In this document: positions 58,473-64,000 of the stretch, piece after piece
How the letters are laid out: each line of letters opens with the position of its first letter
Numbering within the stretch: the first letter of the stretch is position 1
Source of the DNA: G965197555 sp965197555
Lineage (GTDB): Bacteria > Chloroflexota > Dehalococcoidia > Lucifugimonadales > UBA3495
NCBI GenBank assembly: GCA_965197555.1
Contig: OZ240213.1
Span: 2,666,001-2,730,000 of the forward strand
Direction of reading: 5' to 3'
Length of the DNA: 64,000 nt
Notes under the pieces: generated by a model
Databases searched by the model: none
Told to the model about the DNA's origin: nothing
Seen by the model: the letters and a program-made list of their open reading frames with translations, nothing else
Translations under genes and position numbers: made by a program

Positions 58473-58500
58473 GGGGCGTCCCGATGCATCGGGACGCCCC
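58473..58500. other. 28-bp perfect palindrome after the beta-subunit gene
   Basis: The two halves (58473-58486, 58487-58500) are exact reverse complements with no spacer: GGGGCGTCCCGATG and its complement. No T-tract follows. It may act as a strong mRNA 3' hairpin for the oxidoreductase transcript, or be a protein-binding site. The rest of the 226-base gap holds a weak promoter: TTGACG (58577-58582), 18 bases, TATCGT (58601-58606), before the amidohydrolase. Confidence 0.7.
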
Positions 58501-58665
58501 TAGCCATATCCAACCACCCTTGCCAACGTTACTAGCCTCGGGGGCGCAGTTCCTACAATTTCCAAACCCCCCATCGTTGACGATAATCATTACCTTGCGG
58601 TATCGTTGTTTGCCGTGGCGATGCCATTTAGACAACGAGTTCCTTGATGCGAGTTTGCGATTAAT

Positions 58666-59841
58666 ATGGCAAAGAACGGATTTCGAGTACTTGATTCTGA
58701 CTTGCATGTCCTGGAACCACCGGACCTGTACCTGAAATGGATGGACCCAAAATGGGGCGACCGTATCCCAAGAGGTAATGCGAGGAAAGGGATTCAATCG
58801 GTGGAGTTCTTAACCGAGGACGGCAAGGACATCCGCACCGCTCCCATGTCCCGAGACAGCTTCAAGCGCGCCGTATTGGAAACGATTCACTACGCGGACC
58901 TGAGAGAGAGCTCCCGTTTTCAGGTTGGTATCGAGCGCGACTTTGACCCCACGTCTCAGCTAGCTGCCATGGACATGGAAGGGGTCGATGTAGCGGTCCT
59001 GTATAGGACGATACCTCTTTACACGGACGATGCTAAGGAACCCGAATACGCTATGGCGCTGTGCCGGGCCTGGAACGACTGGATCACGGATTTCTGCCGG
59101 CATGACCCGGAACGGTTCAGAGCCGCGGGCTTGGTTCCGCTTCACGACGCCGAGTTGGCCGTGGAAGAGACCAAGCGGGTGATTACCGAGAAGGGGCACC
59201 TGGCTGTCTGTATGACGCCCGAGCCGGTTCTGGGCCGCCAGCTTCCCGACCCCTACTTTGATCCGGTCTGGGCGGAGTTGGAGCGGCTTGGAGTGCCGGT
59301 TTGCTTCCACCCCACGTTGCTACCCAACCAGCCCCATTGGTCCAACCGCTTTAGCGAACTGCCGGGCTCCTCGTGGTTGGTCGAGACCTTCGATCAGCCA
59401 ATCGAAGAAATGCTGGCTGTGGTGTACTTTACCGCCGGGGGCATACTGGAGCGGTTTCCCAACCTCAAAGTAGCGTTCTTGGAAGGAAACTGTAGCTGGC
59501 TGCCCTGGCTCCTCTATAGACTCGATGAAAGGTATGAATATTTTCGAGATCTACCCGGCGTTAGGGATTTGTCCTTGAAACCCAGCGACTACTTCTTGCG
59601 GCAGTGCTTTATCTCGGTAGATGCCGACGAGTACCTTGCGGCGGACTTCATCAGTCGGCTGGGCGATGACACACTAGTCTTCTCCACAGACTACCCCCAC
59701 GCCGATTCCCGGTTCCCAGATGCCACTGGCACCCTGCTGTCGTTGGAGGGCGTTTCGGACTCTTCCAAACGCAAAATCCTTTGGGATAACTGTGCTCGGC
59801 TGTATGGCCTAGAAGAGTCGGTCTCCACTCCTACGGATTGA
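58666..59841 (+). CDS. amidohydrolase family 2 protein (ACMSD/gamma-resorcylate decarboxylase-like)
   Basis: The 391-residue TIM-barrel product has DSDLHVLEPPDLYLKW (strand 1 motif DxH variant with D and H), VCFHPTLLP (His), KVAFLEGNCSWLPWLLYRLD (Glu/His-region) and LVFSTDYPHADSR (Asp). This pattern fits the amidohydrolase_2 family, which includes decarboxylases such as gamma-resorcylate decarboxylase and ACMS decarboxylase, and also hydrolases. The substrate is unknown. No clear Shine-Dalgarno is visible before the ATG. Confidence 0.87.
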   Translation: MAKNGFRVLDSDLHVLEPPDLYLKWMDPKWGDRIPRGNARKGIQSVEFLTEDGKDIRTAPMSRDSFKRAVLETIHYADLRESSRFQVGIERDFDPTSQLAAMDMEGVDVAVLYRTIPLYTDDAKEPEYAMALCRAWNDWITDFCRHDPERFRAAGLVPLHDAELAVEETKRVITEKGHLAVCMTPEPVLGRQLPDPYFDPVWAELERLGVPVCFHPTLLPNQPHWSNRFSELPGSSWLVETFDQPIEEMLAVVYFTAGGILERFPNLKVAFLEGNCSWLPWLLYRLDERYEYFRDLPGVRDLSLKPSDYFLRQCFISVDADEYLAADFISRLGDDTLVFSTDYPHADSRFPDATGTLLSLEGVSDSSKRKILWDNCARLYGLEESVSTPTD

Positions 59842-59902
59842 GTCGCAGTTCGGCGGTTGGCCTTCTTCGTGAAAGCTGCGCGGTACCCAGGAGTCTTGCC
59901 AC

Positions 59903-59921
59903 CTAGCGAGTAAGTCGCTAG
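59903..59921. other. 7-bp hairpin upstream of the hydroxyacid oxidase gene
   Basis: CTAGCGA (59903-59909) pairs with TCGCTAG (59915-59921) around loop GTAAG. It lies in the 199-base gap between the amidohydrolase and the oxidase gene. No other clear feature was seen in the gap. It may be an operator or an mRNA element. Confidence 0.45.
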
Positions 59922-60040
59922 AGTAGGTGTGGTTTCTCGGCAATCCTCGCCCCAACCGCTTGCTCAACCCAGGCGAGGGCCAAGGCTATCCAGGTGCCGC
60001 CCTGTTAACCTCGGCGACACTGAGAAAGAAGGAGGGACAC

Positions 60041-61138
60041 GTGGCACAAGAACCTATTAACCTCTATGACTACGAAGCCAGGGCCCAGCAGGTACTGTCC
60101 CACAATATTTGGGACTTCATCGACGCCGGCGCCATGGACCAGTTCACCACTAGGCGCAACAGGTCTGCATTTGAAACACTCACTCTCCGGCCCCGGTTCC
60201 TCCGCGACATCACCGACCGGAACCTGTCCACTACGGTCTTGGGAGAGGAGATCAGTCTACCGGTTATGATTTCCCCAGCCGGTAGTCACATGTCCGCTCA
60301 CCCGGAAGGGGAGCTCGCCACCGCCCGAGGAGCGGGGAAGTCGGACACTCTGATGATCCTCAGCACCTCTTCCAACTACAGTATGGAAGAGGTGTCCGAT
60401 GCTGCCTCCGGTCCCCTTTGGTTTCAGCTTTACCACCGGGGATACGACTTTACCGAAATGCTGGTGCACCGGGCCGAAGAGGCCGGCTTCAAGGCCATAT
60501 GCTTAACCGTGGATACGCCGGTAGCCAGTCCCAAGGAGCGGGACGTTCGCAACGAGTACGCTCGCGCCTTTGAGCTCGGCAACTTCAGAGGTATGGAGAA
60601 CCGGATGGGCGAGTTGGCGGGGGTTGACGAGACGCCGGCGTGGGACCGGGCTTGGGCCGCACCATTGACCTGGCGTGAGTTGGAATGGCTGCGTTCCCTT
60701 ACGTCTTTACCCTTGGCGTTGAAGGGAGTCAGGACCGCCGAAGACGCTCATATCGCTGTCGAAAGCGGTGTTGACGGCATTCTGGTGTCCACCCACGGTG
60801 GGCGGCAGCTTGACATGACCATGGGCGCCATCGAGATGGTGCCCGAAATCGTCGACGCCACTAAAGGGCGGGCCGAGGTGTATGTAGACTCCGGCGTTCG
60901 CCGTGGCAGCGATGTTTTGAAGGCACTGGCTTTGGGAGCCCGGGCCGTTGCCATCGGTAGGCCCCTGTTTTGGGGACTGGCGGTGAACGGCGCCGACGGG
61001 GTTCACGGCGTCTTGGAGGTCCTTCGGGAAGAGATAAGCAGGGCGATGGCATTCTGCGGACAGACCAATATTCAGGAGCTGGAGCCCAACTTGATAAATG
61101 TTCCTTACGGTTGGGGGGCCGGGACCATGGCACCCTAG
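60041..61138 (+). CDS. FMN-dependent alpha-hydroxy-acid oxidase/dehydrogenase family protein
   Basis: The GTG at 60041 is preceded by GGAGGG (60031-60036) and gives 365 residues; a longer frame has no support. The family's catalytic residues are present: WFQLYHR (Tyr129-like), LTVDTP (Asp157), LALKGV (Lys230), and STHGGRQLD (His254 and Arg257), in spinach glycolate oxidase numbering. The Tyr24-like position, which holds the substrate carboxylate in glycolate oxidase, is Phe26 here (IWDFIDAGA). The enzyme probably oxidises a 2-hydroxyacid to a 2-oxoacid, a possible feeder for the oxidoreductase upstream. Confidence 0.88.
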   Translation: MAQEPINLYDYEARAQQVLSHNIWDFIDAGAMDQFTTRRNRSAFETLTLRPRFLRDITDRNLSTTVLGEEISLPVMISPAGSHMSAHPEGELATARGAGKSDTLMILSTSSNYSMEEVSDAASGPLWFQLYHRGYDFTEMLVHRAEEAGFKAICLTVDTPVASPKERDVRNEYARAFELGNFRGMENRMGELAGVDETPAWDRAWAAPLTWRELEWLRSLTSLPLALKGVRTAEDAHIAVESGVDGILVSTHGGRQLDMTMGAIEMVPEIVDATKGRAEVYVDSGVRRGSDVLKALALGARAVAIGRPLFWGLAVNGADGVHGVLEVLREEISRAMAFCGQTNIQELEPNLINVPYGWGAGTMAP

Positions 61139-61184
61139 CCCTGCTGCGATGAATTGGGCCTGATAGAGGCCTTCCGAATCTATA

Positions 61185-61208
61185 GGGGCGACCATATTAG
61201 GTCGCCCC
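61185..61208. terminator. hairpin between convergent oxidase and hydrolase genes
   Basis: GGGGCGACC (61185-61193) pairs with GGTCGCCCC (61200-61208) around loop ATATTA, followed by TTCTTG on the plus strand. The T-tract is interrupted, so it is a moderate terminator between two convergent genes. Confidence 0.6.
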
Positions 61209-61276
61209 TTCTTGCTGTGATTTAGCCAGGTAGTGAAGCCCACGCCAACCGGTTCAGCGTGAAGAATGCTGGCCGA

Positions 61277-62071
61277 TCAATTAGCCGCCGCGGCAACTCC
61301 CCCGGCCAAGACCTCGGCAAAGAATGAGCCAATCAGCCGGTTAAATTCTTCCGGATTCTCAAAATGAGTGGAGTGGGCAGACCCTGGGACCACATGCATC
61401 ACGGAACCAGGAATCAACTGGTGCACCGCCGAAATAACCTCGGGTGGGAAGATAATGTCCTCTCCCCCTACAATCAGCATGGTGGGCACGGAGAGTTGGG
61501 CGAGATCGGAAGCCTTAGGACCCGCAGGACTTCTGAACATGTTCACTACCCCGTCGGCGTTCAAGTCCGGGTTCAAGCCACCAATCTGTTGGTACAGAAA
61601 CGTCATCCGGGGATGACTCTCTATAAAGTTGGCCGCCAATGACCGGCGCACTCCTTCCGCCGGGGAGTTAACGCCCTTCAGTATCTCCAACACCGTTGGG
61701 TCCCCAACGCCGCCCGTAGTGTCCCCTAGGACCAAGCCGAGGGATCGCTCCGGATGCTCCAAGGCGAAATTCAGGCAGGCCAGGCCACCCATGGATTGAG
61801 ACACTAGGAAGGTCTGTGGAACTTGCAAGTAATCCAGAAGCTGCTTCAGGTCCTCAACAAAAGCAGTGGGGCCAATGGAGTCTAAGGGTGCTGAAGATTG
61901 CCCCCAGCCTCGATGGTCGAAGGTGATACAGCGGTAGTTCCTGGAGATGACCGGCACCTGCTGCCACCAGCTCATGTGGTTGCCGCCTCGACCGTGGGCG
62001 AATACCACCGCCGGACCGTCCCCATGGGACTCATAGTAGAGCTCTATCCCGTTGATCGGAGCTTTAGGCAT
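61277..62071 (-). CDS. alpha/beta-fold hydrolase
   Basis: The 264-residue product has the oxyanion region VVFAHGRGGNHMSWWQQV, the nucleophile elbow VSQSMGGLACL (Ser), the Asp in GGEDIIFPPEV and the His in GSAHSTHFENPEEF. The nucleophile motif is SxSxG in place of GxSxG. The ATG at 62069-62071 with GAGGTGG 3 bases upstream is used; an earlier ATG at 62101 adds 10 residues. The substrate is unknown; esters or ring-cleavage products would fit the neighbourhood. Confidence 0.88.
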   Translation of the reverse strand: MPKAPINGIELYYESHGDGPAVVFAHGRGGNHMSWWQQVPVISRNYRCITFDHRGWGQSSAPLDSIGPTAFVEDLKQLLDYLQVPQTFLVSQSMGGLACLNFALEHPERSLGLVLGDTTGGVGDPTVLEILKGVNSPAEGVRRSLAANFIESHPRMTFLYQQIGGLNPDLNADGVVNMFRSPAGPKASDLAQLSVPTMLIVGGEDIIFPPEVISAVHQLIPGSVMHVVPGSAHSTHFENPEEFNRLIGSFFAEVLAGGVAAAAN

Positions 62072-62312
62072 CTTCCACCTCGATGACACGCCAAATAGCA
62101 AATTTCTTTAAGGTTATATGGAACTCATTGTACACCGTTGCCGAGTCTATTCACCTTAACCCTCCTGCCACTGATCGCAATCTGCTTTGCCTACTAATGC
62201 CGGTTCCGCGGAATTGACGGGCGCTAGCCCGTGTGTTGCAATGATCGAAACCCCTGAATCAAGCTTGGGCGTAATAAGCTCGGCGGTCATCTTCTCCGCA
62301 GGAGGACATCAA

Positions 62313-62843
62313 ATGGCCCGCATTCCTTCGGTGCTTTTGGAACATCTGTCACCTGCTTTACAGCCAGCGTTTAAGCGCGCGGCGACGGCTGAGTCGGGTC
62401 TGGCGGCAACCCTAAAGGCCCTCTTTGTTAGCCCAATTATGGCGGAGCGTCTGGTGGAGTTGGACCAAACCCTGCGATTGGGAGTGGGGGTGGAGTCTTG
62501 GATCAGGGTCATCGTAGCATTGACCGTTGCCCACGAGCGGGAGAGCCGGTTGCTGTGGGACGCCCTTGAGGCGCAAGCCGCAGGGGAAGGGGTCAGGGAT
62601 GCAGTAGTCCAAGCTATCGACAACGACTCCGCCCGCAAAGGACTGCTTCCCAAGGAAAGTGTCTGGGTACAGTTCGCGCAAGAGGTATTGAGGGGCCAAA
62701 CCCGCGACTCTACGTGGGCGGCGGTTACCCATCTTGTGGGGGACACTGGTGCGGTGGAATTGGCCGTTCTGGTGTGCTACTACGAGATGATGGCCCGGCT
62801 CACGTCCTGCTTCGGCGTAGGGGCCGACAAGAGTGACCCATAG
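62313..62843 (+). CDS. carboxymuconolactone decarboxylase-like (AhpD fold) protein
   Basis: From the ATG at 62313 (AGGAGG seven bases upstream) the product is 176 residues and starts MARIPSVLLEHLSPALQ, the common start of CMD-family proteins. ALFVSPIMAERLVELDQTLR and VIVALTVAHERESRLLWDAL match the two-helix core. The active-site CxxC of AhpD peroxidase relatives is absent (TVAHERES instead), so it is more like a decarboxylase or uncharacterised member. An upstream open frame to 62187 is probably not translated. Confidence 0.75.
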   Translation: MARIPSVLLEHLSPALQPAFKRAATAESGLAATLKALFVSPIMAERLVELDQTLRLGVGVESWIRVIVALTVAHERESRLLWDALEAQAAGEGVRDAVVQAIDNDSARKGLLPKESVWVQFAQEVLRGQTRDSTWAAVTHLVGDTGAVELAVLVCYYEMMARLTSCFGVGADKSDP

Positions 62844-62947
62844 TCCATCGGATCATCGGTCATTACAAATGGTCTGCAAGCCTCTCTTGAGCCGGCCTCC
62901 GGACTATCGGGCTGATGGCTGGTCGCTAAGGGCTGACCGCCACCCAG

Positions 62948-63601
62948 CTACACCGGCCACTGCTCCTGGTTGAAAGCCATCTCCCAAAACATGTGCTCAT
63001 AGCGGCTACTGGTCAGGAATACTTCCCGCATGGTTTGGAGCTGTTGGGCGCTGGCGTCTTGGGCGATCCCATCAACGAACCCTCGCCAGGCGTTCACGCT
63101 GTCTTGTAGGCCCCCGGCGACGTAGAAAGCCGTCCATTGGCCGTACAAGGGGTGCTCGGACTGTCCAATCTCGTGCCTCAACTCGTGATAAGTCCACGGG
63201 CAGGGTAACAATGCCGCTGCGGTGGGGCCCAACCCATGGAGTGAGGCAGTGGTCAACATGTGGTTGACATAAGCTGTATTTGTCGGCGACCGGCCTATGA
63301 CCTGAATCTCAGCCGCTGATAGTCCGACCTCCCCGAGCATCTTAGAGTGAAGAGGCCGCTCTATGGGGGTCAAGGCCCGCCGAAACAGGTCTTCCAGGGT
63401 CTGCGAGTCCGGGGACTTGGCCATGGCCATCGCGACGCAACGGGCGAATCCCTCAAGATAAAGATAGTCCTGCGCCAGGTAGTAGCGAAACTTCTCCAAG
63501 GGAAGGGTACCGTCCTTGATCTGACTGAGGAACGGATGCGCGAATATCCGGTCCCAGATGGGCTTCGCTTCCGCTCGCAGTTGCTCGGTGAAACTGTCCA
63601 T
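62948..63601 (-). CDS. tenA: TenA family protein (aminopyrimidine aminohydrolase-like)
   Basis: The 217-residue helical product has the TenA layout: LRAEAKPIWDRIFAHPFLSQ, RYYLAQDYLYLEGFARCVAM, TAYVNHMLTTAS, the catalytic cysteine in LLPCPWTYHELRHEIG, YGQWTAFYVAGGLQDSV, and the final SSRYEHMFWEMAF with the catalytic Glu. The Cys points to a thiamine-salvage enzyme instead of the PqqC or cysteine-less branches. No thiamine synthesis genes or TPP riboswitch is adjacent. Confidence 0.9.
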   Translation of the reverse strand: MDSFTEQLRAEAKPIWDRIFAHPFLSQIKDGTLPLEKFRYYLAQDYLYLEGFARCVAMAMAKSPDSQTLEDLFRRALTPIERPLHSKMLGEVGLSAAEIQVIGRSPTNTAYVNHMLTTASLHGLGPTAAALLPCPWTYHELRHEIGQSEHPLYGQWTAFYVAGGLQDSVNAWRGFVDGIAQDASAQQLQTMREVFLTSSRYEHMFWEMAFNQEQWPV

Positions 63602-63666
63602 TCATCCTTATAGGCCCGGTTGGATATTGCTTATGAACGAGGAATCGAGTTGCCAATACCCGGGTC

Positions 63667-64000
63667 TCAGTCCGTTTCGCTCTGGGCGACCTTCTCTTGC
63701 TCCGACCCGCGTAGCTCGACGCGCCGGATCTTGCCGCTAATGGTCTTTGGCAGCTCGGAGACGAAGTCTATGGCCCGGGGATATTTGTAGGGCGCCGTAG
63801 TGTTGCGGACATGTTCTTGGAGACTCAGGACCAGCTCATCGGAGCCTACGTAGCCGGGTTTTAGAATCACGAACGCTTTGACGATGTCTCCCCGCACAGG
63901 ATCGGGGCTGGCCACCACGGCGGATTCGGCCACGGCCGGATGCTCTATGAGGGCGCTCTCCACCTCGAAGGGGCCGATACGATAACCGGCGGAAATTATT
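63667..64000 (-). CDS. acyl-CoA synthetase (AMP-binding enzyme), C-terminal fragment at window edge
   Basis: The visible 110 codons on the minus strand begin with IISAGYRIGPFEVESALIEH at the window edge and continue DIVKAFVILKPG and PKTISGKIRRVELR, which holds the C-terminal catalytic lysine of acyl-AMP ligases. The GYRIGPFEVE hinge is typical of the acyl-CoA synthetase subgroup. The N-terminal AMP-binding domain lies outside the window. The gene is 65 bases upstream of tenA on the same strand. Confidence 0.9.
   Translation of the reverse strand, partial: IISAGYRIGPFEVESALIEHPAVAESAVVASPDPVRGDIVKAFVILKPGYVGSDELVLSLQEHVRNTTAPYKYPRAIDFVSELPKTISGKIRRVELRGSEQEKVAQSETD

Noticed and set aside
59927..60040. 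Longer start for the hydroxyacid oxidase
   Set aside because: The 38 extra residues do not fit the family, and GGAGGG precedes the GTG at 60041.
1..64000. tRNA or rRNA genes, insertion sequences, prophage
   Set aside because: Intergenic spaces were scanned by eye for tRNA-like cloverleaf ends and for transposase or integrase genes; none were recognised. A tRNA search program was not available, so a missed tRNA is possible.

Overview
The window is GC-rich bacterial chromosome carrying a long single-strand ribosomal protein cluster followed by mixed metabolic operons. No mobile elements, rRNA, tRNA or CRISPR arrays were recognised. The gene set suggests a member of Chloroflexota, perhaps a Dehalococcoidia/SAR202-like lineage: zinc-type S14, an archaeal/eukaryal-style glycyl-tRNA synthetase, CobN paired with a ChlI-ChlD fusion chelatase, FMN hydroxyacid oxidase, geranylgeranyl-reductase-like flavoprotein, and frequent TTG/GTG starts. 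This placement is inferred from gene content only.

Region 1 (1-18550, minus strand): the joined str/S10/spc/alpha cluster, read from rpsL to rpoA: S12, S7, EF-G, S10, L3, L4, L23, L2, S19, L22, S3, L16, L29, S17, L14, L24, L5, S14, S8, L6, L18, S5, L30, L15, SecY, Adk, Map, IF-1, L36, S13, S11, S4, RpoA. RpoA runs off the left edge. No tuf gene lies between fusA and rpsJ. S17 and L4 carry long acidic C-terminal tails and L5 a long charged N-terminal extension. A sigma70-like promoter and a 15-bp triplicate repeat lie upstream of rpsL.

Region 2 (18841-27564, plus): a cobalamin riboswitch and intrinsic terminator precede cbiE, cobN, a small possibly ChuX/HutX-like protein, cbtB, cbtA and a ChlI-ChlD fusion. 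The module covers a corrin methylation, cobalt uptake and cobalt insertion, and is probably shut off by cobalamin.

Region 3 (27692-33896, plus): glyS, an overlapping toxin-antitoxin-like pair ending in a MazF/PemK protein, birA, two adjacent SDR proteins of which the second has lost its catalytic residues, a small membrane protein and a YceI-domain lipoprotein.

Region 4 (33919-40402, plus): a histidine operon hisZ-hisG-(zinc phospholipase C-like)-hisD-hisC-hisB, with a promoter almost touching the first start codon and short tandem repeats in front of hisC.

Region 5 (40562-50176, plus): a TPP enzyme, a DUF971 protein, a FAD amine oxidase-like protein, an ornithine cyclodeaminase-family protein, a cysteinyl-tRNA synthetase fused in frame to a family 2 glycosyltransferase-like domain (the most unusual gene here), MeaB GTPase, a DUF429 protein and long-form HPF. 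A strong bidirectional terminator separates this from the minus-strand genes that follow.

Region 6 (50292-54060, minus): an NfeD-stomatin pair downstream of a geranylgeranyl reductase-family flavoprotein.

Region 7 (54225-64000): a FadR-type regulator with a near-consensus promoter and an adjacent palindromic operator, a three-gene 2-oxoacid:ferredoxin oxidoreductase with features of the oxalate/phenylglyoxylate branch, an amidohydrolase, an FMN-dependent 2-hydroxyacid oxidase, an alpha/beta hydrolase, a carboxymuconolactone decarboxylase-like protein, a TenA-family protein and the end of an acyl-CoA synthetase. Together these look like an organic-acid catabolic neighbourhood in which a hydroxyacid is oxidised to a 2-oxoacid and then decarboxylated onto ferredoxin; the substrate is unknown.
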